Source of the DNA: Undibacterium sp049340185
GTDB taxonomy: Bacteria; Pseudomonadota; Gammaproteobacteria; Burkholderiales; Burkholderiaceae_D
Reading direction: 5' to 3'
NCBI RefSeq assembly: GCF_049340185.1
Contig: NZ_JBMPPC010000004.1
Location: forward strand, 248,001 to 312,000
Length of the DNA: 64,000 nt
Part shown: piece after piece, positions 53,251 to 62,938 of the stretch
Numbering within the stretch: position 1 is the stretch's first letter
How the letters are laid out: each line of letters starts with the position of its first letter
Notes under the pieces: model-generated
What the model was told of the DNA's origin: nothing
The model's input: the letters and a program-made list of their open reading frames with translations, nothing else
The model's database searches: none
Position numbers and translations under genes: made by a program

Positions 53251-54960
53251 TTAGTTTCTGGTTGCTAATGCAATCACTATTTTGACACCACCTAGCGGTG
53301 ATGGCATCGCCTTTATTTCACCACGGTGTGCCTGAATCATCGCACGACAAATCGATAATCCCAATCCACTGCCGCTGCCGTCTCGCGTCCTCGCCAGATC
53401 ATCTCGATATAAGCGGTCAAATAATTTCTCATGACTGCCCAGAGCTACGCCAGGTGCGCTATCTTCAATACCGATCAGCGCGAGGCCTTTGTTTGTTATT
53501 AACGCCAAAGAGACCTGACCACCGGCGTCGGTATATCGCAGACTGTTTTCCAGAAGATTGACGATAACCTGTGTAATTCGGCTAGCGTCTGCATCAATCA
53601 TCACGGCCTCAGCCGGTAAACGCAACTCGAACTGCAATTGCGCCTTGTGCATACGCAAGCGGAAGCGCTCACTTACCTCGGCTATCAATGCCGTCAAATT
53701 CAATGGCGAAAAATGAAAAACCAGATTGCCCGCATCTGCCAGAGTGAGCTGGCGCAGATCATCGACCAGTTTATTTAATTGCAGCACCTCAGCATGCAGC
53801 GAGACCATCGCCGCACGGTCAAGTACCCGGATACCATCGAGCAGCGCCTCTATTTCGCCCCGCATGACGGTCAACGGGGTACGCAATTCGTGTGAAACAT
53901 CTGCCAGCATCTTTCCTCGATGTTGCTCGTTAAGCTCAAGCGCCTGCGCCATAGAATTGACATGCTGAGCAAGATCGCCGAGTTCATCCTGGTTACCCAC
54001 ATCAGCTCGTGCCTGTAATTTGCCTGATGCAATCTCCCGGGTGACCCGGCGTAATTCTGCAATCGGCCGCACTAAATGGGCACCGAGCCAGATACTGAAT
54101 AGCATCGCAACCAGAATCAGACACACCGCAATCCAGAATATATTTTTTAACTGCGTATCCACAAAACCGGCGTTAGTCTTATCCAACACAAACTGCGGTA
54201 TCGGAGCAATCACCGTACCGACTTGCTGACCATCTACGACAACCCGACTTTGTATTTGATTCGCCCCCATCCGTAAGGCGCCGAAGACTGGCGTGCCGTC
54301 CGCAGCAATCAGCGAGACCCGAGGTGCCACACTAAAAAAATCATTGACCGGTGGTGGCGGTAGCTGAGGGCTTGGTAGTGTTCGTGGTGGCTGGCTCAGA
54401 TTCTGATTACCTGCTTGGACTGGCAATTCTGCAGATACAGAATCAGCGGCAGGAACCGGGCGGTTTAATGGTGGACGATGCTGCGGCGGAAATGGCCGAT
54501 CCGAATTGTTGTAGGCTAGCCTGTGCTCTGGCCCAGGCATCGCTCTTGGAGAACCGTCCGCGGCTGGACTCACGTTACCAAGGCCAGTAGCTTCCGGATC
54601 TCGTGCTTCTCGGGTTGCCTGATTGGCAGAATCACGACGTGGCGGATGATTTTGCTGACGATACGGTTCATGCTCTGCCCCTATCTCCAAGCGTCGTCCG
54701 TGCTCCCGTCCTAGCCCGCGATCAATGACCCGCCGTACGCCGACCGGATTATGTTTAAGTCCCTCAAAACTCGCATTCTCCCGGTAATAATTTGCCATCG
54801 CCGTGCTCACGATTTGCAACTCTTGCTCTTGCTTTTGCTGCAAATACGTATTGAATCCCTTTTGCAAGTTGTTACTCGTTAAGCCAGCCATGACCACCAC
54901 ACTGATCACCAGTATCAGAATGACAGAGGAGGAAATTTTCTTTGCTATGGTGAGTCGCAT
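53251..54960 (-). CDS. BaeS-like sensor histidine kinase with a Pro-rich periplasmic insert
   Basis: The product is 569 residues from the ATG at 54960. Helix 1 (about 8-30), a periplasmic region of about 230 residues that contains a long Pro/Arg/Asn-rich low-complexity part (about 85-195), helix 2 (about 265-290), HAMP, HisKA (DVSHELRTPLTV) and HATPase (NLLENSLRYTD, GSGLGLSIC). The repeat-poor but Pro-rich insert is unusual for BaeS. The start at 55083 adds no domain. Confidence 0.88.
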   Translation of the reverse strand: MRLTIAKKISSSVILILVISVVVMAGLTSNNLQKGFNTYLQQKQEQELQIVSTAMANYYRENASFEGLKHNPVGVRRVIDRGLGREHGRRLEIGAEHEPYRQQNHPPRRDSANQATREARDPEATGLGNVSPAADGSPRAMPGPEHRLAYNNSDRPFPPQHRPPLNRPVPAADSVSAELPVQAGNQNLSQPPRTLPSPQLPPPPVNDFFSVAPRVSLIAADGTPVFGALRMGANQIQSRVVVDGQQVGTVIAPIPQFVLDKTNAGFVDTQLKNIFWIAVCLILVAMLFSIWLGAHLVRPIAELRRVTREIASGKLQARADVGNQDELGDLAQHVNSMAQALELNEQHRGKMLADVSHELRTPLTVMRGEIEALLDGIRVLDRAAMVSLHAEVLQLNKLVDDLRQLTLADAGNLVFHFSPLNLTALIAEVSERFRLRMHKAQLQFELRLPAEAVMIDADASRITQVIVNLLENSLRYTDAGGQVSLALITNKGLALIGIEDSAPGVALGSHEKLFDRLYRDDLARTRDGSGSGLGLSICRAMIQAHRGEIKAMPSPLGGVKIVIALATRN

Positions 54961-55256
54961 AAAACCGGTTCGTAAGCGGATGGGAGCGTTGAATGAAGAG
55001 AATATTCTCACGATATTCAATTGCCAAGAGTACTCCTCAATTGTGGATAAATCATGAAGTAATCCAATACAAAGTAAATTCATCGATGCGGTTGATCAGG
55101 TCTTAGCAACAACATTCTGAGCTTATTAAAAATAGGGGATGCCGATTCTTTCTCTCCATGATTTCTACACATTTGCACATTAAGGTGAAAGCAGCAGTAA
55201 CAAAAATCATCCTGCTGCCCATCTGAATGCAAATTTTCCTGTTTTGGAGACGAATC

Positions 55257-56576
55257 ATGACTATCTCTACCACTGCCTCTGACCAACGTATTCCACGTCC
55301 GGTTGTGTGGATTGTGCTGTTAGTCGGCTTGCTGCATATCTGCACGAATACATTCGCGCAAGCGCCTGCTGTACCCAGCGTACCGAATCCACCGGCGGCG
55401 GCACTGACTCGCCTGGAGACAATCGGACAACGACTCTTCACCGATAAAAATTTATCAGAACCGGCAGGCACCGCTTGTGTGAGCTGCCACAATGTGAATA
55501 CTGGCTTTGCGAGTAATAACGGCTCAAGGATAGGTGTACCACTCGGTAGCCGACCCGGTGTAGTCGGACAACGGAATGCTATGAGCAACGCCTACAATAC
55601 GTTTGTGCCGGTCTTCTCATTTAAAATCGAGAACGGCGTCGTCGAAGTACAGGGTGGGCATTTCTGGGATGGCCGCGCTGATACTCTGGCATTGCAAGCA
55701 CTTGCACCGTTTCTTGCCGCAGCCGAAATGAACAATCCGAGCGCGGCAAGTGTCGTCAATAAAGTGGCTGGATCAGCCTATGCGAATCTCATACGGGCTG
55801 AGTTTGGTGCCGCTATTTTTAGTAATCCGACGATTGCTTTTGAAAAAATCGGCGTCGCAATTGCCGCATTTGAAGCAAGCTCTTCGCACCAGCAATTCAG
55901 TTCGAAATATGACTTCTTTGTACAAGGTCAGGTTGCATTGAACGCAGCAGAAAATCGCGGCATGAAATTGTTTGTCGATACGAATCGAGGCAATTGTGCA
56001 TCCTGCCATCTGATGAACCCGGCATCGAAGAATCCCAGGGATTCGTTGTTTTCAGAATTTACGTATTACGCAACGGGTATCCCACGGAATAAAAATATTC
56101 CACTTAACAGCAATCCGGGATTTTATGATCTGGGTTTATGCGGTCCGGTGCGTAGCAAACCTGCACTGACCAACGTGCCTGCCAATGTCACGATAGAACA
56201 ATTTTGCGGAAAATTCAGAATGGTCAGTCTGCGCAATGTTGCAGAGCGGCAGGCATTTATGCACAACGGAGTCTTCAATAATCTACGCGAGGTCATCAGT
56301 TTTTATTCAACCCGCAATAGCGACCCGCAACGCTGGTATGGTCCGACTGGCATACCGAACGATTTACCACTGGCCTATCAAGCCAATATCATCAATGACA
56401 GACCACCGTTTAATCGTCCTAAGTCTACCGGACCGGTATTTAGCGAAGCGGAGATTGATGACCTTCTGGCCTTTTTGAAAACCTTGAGTGATGGCTACGT
56501 TGCCCCGGCTAATTCTGCCCCAACTACGCCGCCCGACAGGCAAATTGTGACGACCACTAATCCGTTCGGCAAATAA
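55257..56576 (+). CDS. Diheme cytochrome c peroxidase (MauG/CcpA family)
   Basis: The product is 439 residues with a signal segment (helix about 20-40, cleavage near FAQAP). Two haem-binding motifs, CVSCH and CASCH, sit in two cytochrome domains, and distal residues lie in FWDGRAD and FMHNGVF. The family reduces hydrogen peroxide with electrons from small cytochromes in the periplasm, or modifies proteins like MauG. It is divergent from the BaeSR-like genes and may answer to them. A TGGAGACG site precedes the ATG. Confidence 0.87.
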   Translation: MTISTTASDQRIPRPVVWIVLLVGLLHICTNTFAQAPAVPSVPNPPAAALTRLETIGQRLFTDKNLSEPAGTACVSCHNVNTGFASNNGSRIGVPLGSRPGVVGQRNAMSNAYNTFVPVFSFKIENGVVEVQGGHFWDGRADTLALQALAPFLAAAEMNNPSAASVVNKVAGSAYANLIRAEFGAAIFSNPTIAFEKIGVAIAAFEASSSHQQFSSKYDFFVQGQVALNAAENRGMKLFVDTNRGNCASCHLMNPASKNPRDSLFSEFTYYATGIPRNKNIPLNSNPGFYDLGLCGPVRSKPALTNVPANVTIEQFCGKFRMVSLRNVAERQAFMHNGVFNNLREVISFYSTRNSDPQRWYGPTGIPNDLPLAYQANIINDRPPFNRPKSTGPVFSEAEIDDLLAFLKTLSDGYVAPANSAPTTPPDRQIVTTTNPFGK

Positions 56577-56640
56577 AAATGGCGCCGCCAATACAGAAAC
56601 GCCATTGATCTAGTTGCTTAGTTTAGCTTAGTTATTCGGC

Positions 56641-57492
56641 TTAAAAATGGTACTCAACCCTGACCATCGGCGTGCTGGCTTTATAACCTTTGCCAAAGGT
56701 CGTGGCAGAGGTATTACCGAATTTATTATTCCAGTACTGGTATTCCAATCCGACACGCAAGGTATTTTTTGCCAGACTCATTTGCGACCCCAGATCGTAC
56801 ATGATCTGGGCATCAACATTAGTCTCTGTGCCAGTCTCTGCACCGACTTCGTCCTTACCTTTACTGGCGATCAGATTCGCGTAGCCCTCAAAAGCCAGGC
56901 TGTCTGCCAGCGGAATACCCCAGTTCGCGGTCAGCATCGCATGAGTTTTATAGGTATAGCGACTTGATACGATGGACGGGGCATTGCTTTCACTCAGAAG
57001 CAGCAAGCTGGTATTCAAAAAACCAGGGACATCCCACATTAACGTAGGACCCGCTACCAGCATGCGTTTGCGTGAATTGTAGCCCGCATCATTTTTGGTA
57101 TTCCAGTCAAAACCGATCGTGGCACCGACGCCACGGACAGGGCCGAATTTGATATCGCGCCCCTGTAGCTTGCCAAAATCAATGGTATTTCTGTAGACCA
57201 CATAGGCTTCCTGAGCACCCGACTTTTGAGTCGCAGAAGCGGGGTCCTTGCTGTCTGATTGCAAAAAATCGACATTGAAAAAATTCGTGCCGTATTTGTA
57301 GCCGCTGACGTGTGTCAGGGCAAAAATATCTTTACTGATATCCGCCGGATTAAACGGTTCGGCGAACTGACTGCCATGACGCCAGCTGACCGCTGTATCA
57401 CTCCAGTCGGCGGCCAGCGCCTGTACCGTGCTGAGTGCCAGCAAGGTACAGGCAAGAGATTTGATGCGGTATGGTTTAAACAAATTTTTCAT
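56641..57492 (-). CDS. tsx: Tsx-like nucleoside-specific outer membrane channel
   Basis: The product is 283 residues with a signal peptide (cleavage at ALAAD). The barrel strands alternate hydrophobic and polar residues, start SWRHGSQFAEPFNP and end with the C-terminal aromatic pattern VRVEYHF. Tsx carries nucleosides and deoxynucleosides through the outer membrane. It lies 158 bases downstream of uraD on the same strand, at the end of the minus-strand purine group, which fits uptake of purine substrates. Confidence 0.85.
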   Translation of the reverse strand: MKNLFKPYRIKSLACTLLALSTVQALAADWSDTAVSWRHGSQFAEPFNPADISKDIFALTHVSGYKYGTNFFNVDFLQSDSKDPASATQKSGAQEAYVVYRNTIDFGKLQGRDIKFGPVRGVGATIGFDWNTKNDAGYNSRKRMLVAGPTLMWDVPGFLNTSLLLLSESNAPSIVSSRYTYKTHAMLTANWGIPLADSLAFEGYANLIASKGKDEVGAETGTETNVDAQIMYDLGSQMSLAKNTLRVGLEYQYWNNKFGNTSATTFGKGYKASTPMVRVEYHF

Positions 57493-57650
57493 TGGATGTC
57501 CTTTATGGTTAAGTGAAATACTGCAATGGCTTGTGACGTATTGCTGCGGATTGTTGCGGATCTCGACTACAAAACGATTACCAGAAAGGACTTTTTCGGG
57601 CTCAATTAGCGGTGAGCGGTGAGCTGCAATACATCACACTCAAAAATAGC

Positions 57651-58169
57651 TTAGTCATGCACTACATCCGCCAAACGAAATCCGCCTATTTTAATAATCT
57701 GCTCCAGGCATTCTTGTGTTTCGACCTCTTGCGTGGACTCCAGGCGACGTGAAAAATGCGCAATGATGCTATGACGGTCATGGCCACGTACTGCAATCAC
57801 AAACGGAAAACCAAATTTGGCGTTGTAGCTAGCGTTCAGTTTTTGCAAAGTTGCAAATTCGTCCGCACTGCATTCGCTCAAACCTGCACCACTTTGCTCA
57901 CGCATCGACTCTGCAGTCAGCTCGCCACGCACTGCCGCCTTACCTGCCAGCTCGGGATGCGCGCGGATTAAGGCAAGTTGCATCGGGAGCGGTGCCGACA
58001 TGACAGCGTCTGCCATGGCTTGATGCAAGTCCCGTACCAGAGCAAAGGGGCGCTGTACACAGGCGCGCTCGGCAACCCAGGGAGAGTGCTCGAAAATGCC
58101 GCCAAGAAGCTCGACAAATTGCGCGGGACTAAGTTGATTGATGTCTTGTATAGATCGTTGAACGCTCAT
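57651..58169 (-). CDS. uraD: OHCU decarboxylase UraD
   Basis: The product is 172 residues. The catalytic His is in RAHPELAGK, and the substrate region is KFGFPFVIAVRGHDR with the following Arg residues. UraD converts 2-oxo-4-hydroxy-4-carboxy-5-ureidoimidazoline to S-allantoin, the third step of urate breakdown. It is separated from puuE by 91 bases that contain a 9-bp tandem repeat. Confidence 0.92.
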   Translation of the reverse strand: MSVQRSIQDINQLSPAQFVELLGGIFEHSPWVAERACVQRPFALVRDLHQAMADAVMSAPLPMQLALIRAHPELAGKAAVRGELTAESMREQSGAGLSECSADEFATLQKLNASYNAKFGFPFVIAVRGHDRHSIIAHFSRRLESTQEVETQECLEQIIKIGGFRLADVVHD

Positions 58170-58184
58170 GGTGGCTTATTAAAA

Positions 58185-58229
58185 AATTGTGAGAATTGTG
58201 AGAATTGTGAGAATTGTGAGAATTGTGAA
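58185..58229. repeat. 9-bp tandem repeat between puuE and uraD
   Basis: Four perfect copies of AATTGTGAG and one imperfect copy (AATTGTGAA) lie in the spacer, 15 bases upstream of the uraD start codon. Copy-number change would alter the distance between the puuE stop and the uraD ribosome site, but not a reading frame. Confidence 0.85.
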
Positions 58230-58260
58230 ATTTTAAAAAAATTGCAGAACTCAGACTGAC

Positions 58261-59226
58261 TCAAACAGATGGCGCAGGATGTGTGGCAATCCAGTGTTGT
58301 GCGATGTCGATGCGGCGACAAATCCAGACCTGATCATGCGACTGCACATAATCCAGAAAGCGTTGCAGCGCGCGGAATCTGCCCGGACGACCAAGCAGGC
58401 GGCAATGCATGCCGATGGACAGCATCTTCGGCGAATTTTGCCCAGCCGGATCTCCTTCGGCGTACAACACATCAAAACTATCTTTGAGATATTGATAGAA
58501 CTGTTCGCCGGTATTAAAGCCCTGCGGCGTGGCGAAGCGCATATCGTTGCTGTCAAGGGTATAGGGAACGACCAGGTGAGAATGCCTGCTGCCGTCAGGC
58601 AGATCAACTGCCGTCCAGAATGGCAGGTCGTCGCCATAATAATCAGCGTCATACACGAAGCCGCCATGTTCGACCACGAGTTTGCGGGTGTTCGGCGAGT
58701 CACGCCCGGTGTACCAGCCCAGGGGTGCATGTCCGGTCAGTTCACGTAGGATTTGTACCGCTTCTTGCATGTGCGCGCGCTCGCTAGCTTCATCCATATG
58801 CTGATAATGAATCCAGCGTAAGCCATGGCAAGCGATCTCATGCCCCAACTCCCCAAATGCCTGCGTTAGTTCCGGATGCCGCTGCAAGGCCATCGCCACG
58901 CCGAATACCGTCAATGGCAATTGTCGCTGCTCAAACTCACGCAGAATGCGCCAGACACCAGCGCGAGAACCATATTCATAGATTGATTCCATCGACATGT
59001 GACGCGCTTCATAAGCTGCAGCGCCGACAATTTCAGATAAAAATTGTTCTGATGCCAGGTCACCATGCAGGATACAATTTTCGCCGCCCTCTTCATAATT
59101 GAGGACGAACTGCAGCGCGATTCTTGCCTGCTGCGGCCATTGTGCGTGAGGAATATGACGACCATAACCAATCAGGTCGCGAGGGTAATGAGGGCTGGCG
59201 GATGGCTTCATGGAGTTCGTAGTCAT
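58261..59226 (-). CDS. puuE: Allantoinase PuuE (polysaccharide deacetylase fold)
   Basis: The product is 321 residues. The family opening HYPRDLIGYGRHIPHA and the NodB-type motifs (LNYEEGGEN, GHEIACHGLRW) are present. PuuE opens the allantoin ring to allantoate without the metal-dependent amidohydrolase fold. Its ATG overlaps the stop of the GntR gene (59223-59226), so regulator and enzyme are cotranscribed. Confidence 0.92.
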   Translation of the reverse strand: MTTNSMKPSASPHYPRDLIGYGRHIPHAQWPQQARIALQFVLNYEEGGENCILHGDLASEQFLSEIVGAAAYEARHMSMESIYEYGSRAGVWRILREFEQRQLPLTVFGVAMALQRHPELTQAFGELGHEIACHGLRWIHYQHMDEASERAHMQEAVQILRELTGHAPLGWYTGRDSPNTRKLVVEHGGFVYDADYYGDDLPFWTAVDLPDGSRHSHLVVPYTLDSNDMRFATPQGFNTGEQFYQYLKDSFDVLYAEGDPAGQNSPKMLSIGMHCRLLGRPGRFRALQRFLDYVQSHDQVWICRRIDIAQHWIATHPAPSV

Positions 59227-59936
59227 GATGGTTTGAGTTGAGGTTGAGCGAGCGCAGCTCGCAAGTCGAAGCCTTTTTCTGTTGCCTTGGGTGTGCGGCA
59301 GGCGCAGCGATTCAGGTGTAGTGTCATCTCTTGCAAGGCAAGTTTTTTATCTTTACGTTCCAGCGCACTGACCACATTGAGATGTTCATCAAACGAGCAG
59401 GGCTGACTGCCCGCACTTGGTGTTGCGGACTGATGAGAAATAAGTAGTGTGGTGCGCGATACCAGCCGACGCAACATCTCAACCAGCAATTGATTGCCGC
59501 TGAGCTGCGCCAGTTGAATATGAAAATCAGCGGATAAGCGTATCCACTGCGGCCGGTCACCACGCTGATACGCATCGCGCTCGCGCTCCACCAGATGACG
59601 AAGTGAGGCCATATCGGCGGCACTGGCTGTCGTCAGCACTTTTTCAATCGCCATTTGTTCGAGCGTCTGACGCAGCTCAAACATATCATTTGCCTCCTGT
59701 GCGCCAGGGCTGGCAATGAAGGCGCCACGGTTCGCTTCCAGATCAACCAGCCCATCGGCAGATAAGCGGCCCAAGACTTTACGCACACCATGTCTGGCCA
59801 AACCATAGATCTGGCTCAAAGATTGCTCGGTCAATTTGGTACGTGCAGGTAAGCGATGTTCCATGATGGCGTCATAGATCTCGCGGTACATACGCTCTTC
59901 AGTATCGAGTAGTGCCGTGTCGGTTAGAGTGATCAT
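59223..59936 (-). CDS. GntR-family (FadR subgroup) regulator of the urate cluster
   Basis: The product is 237 residues from the ATG at 59936. An N-terminal winged helix (LPARTKLTEQSLSQIYG, LARHGVRKVLGRL) is followed by an all-helical FCD ligand-binding domain (about 90-220). FadR-type members bind short palindromes as dimers and release them on binding a metabolite, here probably a purine catabolite. It is first in the minus-strand operon. Two candidate operators lie in the divergent gap upstream. A start seven codons earlier (59957) is possible. Confidence 0.88.
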   Translation of the reverse strand: MITLTDTALLDTEERMYREIYDAIMEHRLPARTKLTEQSLSQIYGLARHGVRKVLGRLSADGLVDLEANRGAFIASPGAQEANDMFELRQTLEQMAIEKVLTTASAADMASLRHLVERERDAYQRGDRPQWIRLSADFHIQLAQLSGNQLLVEMLRRLVSRTTLLISHQSATPSAGSQPCSFDEHLNVVSALERKDKKLALQEMTLHLNRCACRTPKATEKGFDLRAALAQPQLKPS

Positions 59937-59992
59937 AAATAAGTGTGTGCTGCGCATTATGTAAAGTCGTGATGAGTAACATTTAAATCCAG

Positions 59993-60004
59993 ATTGTCGA
60001 CAAT
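59993..60004. promoter_or_regulatory. Candidate GntR operator 1
   Basis: ATTGTCGACAAT is a perfect 12-bp palindrome, 57 bases upstream of the regulator start. It holds the TGT-N-ACA core usual for FadR-type proteins. Confidence 0.6.
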
Positions 60005-60100
60005 TGCAAATAATGTTGTAGCATCTCCTTTGTCAACGTCGATTGAAAAATCTTTTTATATCAAGTATTTATTTGACATAAACAAAATTTCATCATTAAG

Positions 60101-60112
60101 ATTGTCAACAAT
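60101..60112. promoter_or_regulatory. Candidate GntR operator 2
   Basis: ATTGTCAACAAT differs from operator 1 by one base, and both are preceded by AG. The centres are 108 bases apart, close to ten helical turns, and this copy lies nearer to uraH. Looping by the regulator is possible. Confidence 0.55.
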
Positions 60113-60208
60113 ATTGTTCTACCGCCTAATGAGGACGCATAACGCCAAGACGATTTGGCAGCAGTCCTGTCCATGCAAAAATGAACTAAAAGTGAGTGCA
60201 AAATAGTT

Positions 60209-60562
60209 ATGGGACGAATTACAACGCATGTGCTGGATACCGCGAATGGCAAACCGGGCCAGGGTATCAGCGTGCAATTGCACCGGATCGAACAGGGTCA
60301 GCGCACTCTTTTACACAGCACCAGCACCAATGCCGACGGTCGTTGCGACCATCCTTTGCTCGATGCGGATGCGCTTGTCGTAGGTATCTATGAACTGGAT
60401 TTCGATGTGGGTCAGTATTTTGCAAGGGCTGGTAACGGCTTGCCTGATCTGGCGTTTCTCGGTGTAGTGACCTTGCGCTTCGGCGTCGTCTATCCGGAGC
60501 AGCATTATCATGTGCCGCTACTGGTCACTCCGTGGAGCTACTCTACCTACCGCGGCAGCTGA
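60209..60562 (+). CDS. uraH: 5-hydroxyisourate hydrolase UraH
   Basis: The product is 117 residues of the transthyretin-like fold. Active-site features are ITTHVLDTANG near the start (His), the later VVTLRFGVV / QHYHVPLL (His) and the C-terminal YRGS signature. It hydrolyses hydroxyisourate to OHCU. It is the first gene of the plus-strand group, divergent from the regulator. No strong ribosome site is visible, but the N-terminal motif fixes the start. Confidence 0.93.
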   Translation: MGRITTHVLDTANGKPGQGISVQLHRIEQGQRTLLHSTSTNADGRCDHPLLDADALVVGIYELDFDVGQYFARAGNGLPDLAFLGVVTLRFGVVYPEQHYHVPLLVTPWSYSTYRGS

Positions 60563-60640
60563 AAGATACGTCTTACCAATGTGAATTAGCATCATGAGTT
60601 ATCGCCGTTCACATCGTTTTTTCAAAATTTAGGACAATTG

Positions 60641-61858
60641 ATGGAAGCTTATTTTTTAGACTGGGCCAATCTGCTATTACGCTGGCTGCATGTGATCGTC
60701 GCGATTGCCTGGATAGGCTCATCGTTCTATTTTGTATGGCTGGATAATCACCTGACACCGCCGGTCGATACACAACTCAAAGACAAAGGCGTCGCAGGTG
60801 AATTATGGGCAGTCCATGGTGGTGGTTTTTATAATCCGCAAAAATACATGGGCGCACCGCCGACTTTACCGCAAGACCTGCACTGGTTTTACTGGGAATC
60901 GTATAGCACCTGGCTATCTGGGTTTGGCTTGTTCACCGTATTGTATTTACTGAATGCCAAAACCTACCTGGTTGATCCAAATATAATGCCGCTCTCTTCC
61001 AGCCAAGCGATTTTGCTTGCTCTGGGATTTCTGGTATCGGGCTGGATCATATATGACCTGCTATGTCGTTTTTTCAGCAAGAACGACAAAATACTACCCT
61101 TGCTGATCGTCGGCACCGTCATTGCAACGGCATGGGCAGCGTGTCATGTTTTTTCCGGTCGTGCGGCATTTTTGATTACCGGTGCGATGATTGCCACGAT
61201 CATGAGTGCGAATGTGTTTTTCTGGATTATTCCCGGGCAGCGCAAAATTATCGCCTCAATGAAAGCAGGTGAACCGGTCGATCCCGTTCACGGCCAGCGC
61301 GGCAAACAACGTAGTGTGCACAATACCTACTTCACTCTGCCAGTATTGTTCGCGATGATGTCCAATCATTACAGCATGACTTATACGCATGAAGCCAACT
61401 GGCTCGTGCTGGTCATGATCATGCTGTCAGGCGTGTTGATACGGCAGTTTTTTATTCTGCGGCATAAGGGAAAAACACAGCTCGCCTATCCGCTGCTCGC
61501 CATTTTGATACTAGCAGGCGTAGCTGCCTGGATCATGCCGCAACCCACAGCACCGCAGGCTAATAACGTTGTGGGAGACAGATTTGCGCAGGTACAAACC
61601 ATCGTCAATGTGCGCTGCATACAATGTCATGCGGCACATCCAACATTGATGGACGCACCGGCTAAAGGACTGATTCTTGATCAACCCGCATTGATCAAAT
61701 CCAAAGCCCAGCTTATTTATCAACAAGTCGTGCAGACAAGGATTATGCCTTTAGGGAATCTGACTCATATCACCGAAGAAGAACGTGCCGTCATTGGGAA
61801 ATGGTTTGAGCAGAGCGTCAGCAAAGATCTGGAAACCGGCCAACAGACCAAAAAATAG
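60641..61858 (+). CDS. puuD: Membrane urate oxidase PuuD with C-terminal cytochrome c
   Basis: The product is 405 residues. About eight membrane helices (urate hydroxylase domain; LLLRWLHVIVAIAWIG at the start) are followed by a cytochrome c domain with CIQCH at about residue 325 and Met ligand in RIMPLGN. PuuD oxidises urate to hydroxyisourate and passes electrons to the respiratory chain. The ATG at 60641 follows TTAGGA. It lies 78 bases after uraH. Confidence 0.92.
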   Translation: MEAYFLDWANLLLRWLHVIVAIAWIGSSFYFVWLDNHLTPPVDTQLKDKGVAGELWAVHGGGFYNPQKYMGAPPTLPQDLHWFYWESYSTWLSGFGLFTVLYLLNAKTYLVDPNIMPLSSSQAILLALGFLVSGWIIYDLLCRFFSKNDKILPLLIVGTVIATAWAACHVFSGRAAFLITGAMIATIMSANVFFWIIPGQRKIIASMKAGEPVDPVHGQRGKQRSVHNTYFTLPVLFAMMSNHYSMTYTHEANWLVLVMIMLSGVLIRQFFILRHKGKTQLAYPLLAILILAGVAAWIMPQPTAPQANNVVGDRFAQVQTIVNVRCIQCHAAHPTLMDAPAKGLILDQPALIKSKAQLIYQQVVQTRIMPLGNLTHITEEERAVIGKWFEQSVSKDLETGQQTKK

Positions 61859-61918
61859 ACCAGCAAATAATTCATCAAAAAGTCAGTAAATAAGCAAACA
61901 ACCGCGAACGAGAACAAT

Positions 61919-62929
61919 ATGGCCATCATCACGACCGACCCCAGCGCACCGGAATTTACCCGCCGCTATCCGAATCTGGCAGATCCTCGACTGGGAGCCA
62001 GGACACTCGCTTGTAGTGACGATTTTTTTGCCGAAATGGCGCGCATGCTACATCCTGAACCAGCGGTTTTTATCCCTGGCAAATACGATACCAACGGTAA
62101 ATGGATGGATGGCTGGGAATCACGCCGCAAACGCGTGAATGGTTATGACTGGTGTGTTCTGAAACTGGCGCGTGCAGGCATTATTCAAGGAGTGGACATT
62201 GATACCAGTCATTTCACTGGCAACTACCCGCCAGCAGCCTCAATTGAAGCCGCGATGCTGCCACATAGCGAGCCTGACGCCCATACCTTGTGGGAAGAAA
62301 TTCTGCCGTCAGTGAATTTGCAAGGGAATAACCATCACTATCACGCAGTTCAAAGCGACAAAGCGTACACACATCTGCGTCTCAACATTTATCCCGATGG
62401 CGGTATCGCACGCCTGCGCGTGTATGCACAGCCGCAAACCGATTGGGTAGCAGCCGATCGTCAGCAATTATTCGATCTGATTGCGATGGAAAACGGTGGG
62501 CATATTGTCGGTACAAATAATCAGCATTTCGGTCTGGCATCAAGCCTGCTCATGCCTGGCCGCGGTGTCAATATGGGGGATGGCTGGGAAACCCGTCGTC
62601 GTCGCGAGCCTGGCAATGACTGGTGCATCATCGCACTGGCTCACCCGGGCATTGTGGAAAAAATTGAAGTGGACACTTGCCATTTCAAAGGGAATTATCC
62701 GGATCGCTGCATGATACAGGCAGCGTCTATGGTGGGCGGTACTGAAACATCTCTGATCACGCAATCGATGTTCTGGCCAGTGTTACTGCCCGAGCAAAAA
62801 CTGCAAATGGATCATCAGCATTATTATGCAGATGAGATCAATTCAATGGGGCCGATCACCCATATCCGCTTTAACATTTTCCCTGATGGCGGTGTTTCCC
62901 GGCTGCGTCTATGGAGCCGCCTGGAGTGA
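61919..62929 (+). CDS. alc: Allantoicase
   Basis: The product is 336 residues made of two jelly-roll repeats. The first has MDGWESRRKRVNGYDW and HLRLNIYPDGGIARLR, and the second has GDGWETRRRREPGNDW and HIRFNIFPDGGVSRLR. Allantoicase splits allantoate into urea and ureidoglycolate. It follows puuD by 60 bases and precedes allA by nine, in pathway order. Confidence 0.94.
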   Translation: MAIITTDPSAPEFTRRYPNLADPRLGARTLACSDDFFAEMARMLHPEPAVFIPGKYDTNGKWMDGWESRRKRVNGYDWCVLKLARAGIIQGVDIDTSHFTGNYPPAASIEAAMLPHSEPDAHTLWEEILPSVNLQGNNHHYHAVQSDKAYTHLRLNIYPDGGIARLRVYAQPQTDWVAADRQQLFDLIAMENGGHIVGTNNQHFGLASSLLMPGRGVNMGDGWETRRRREPGNDWCIIALAHPGIVEKIEVDTCHFKGNYPDRCMIQAASMVGGTETSLITQSMFWPVLLPEQKLQMDHQHYYADEINSMGPITHIRFNIFPDGGVSRLRLWSRLE

Positions 62930-62938
62930 CTGTAAATT

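Noticed and set aside
58185..58229. Possible CRISPR-like array
   Set aside because: Nine-base units are directly adjacent with no spacers, so this is a simple tandem repeat.
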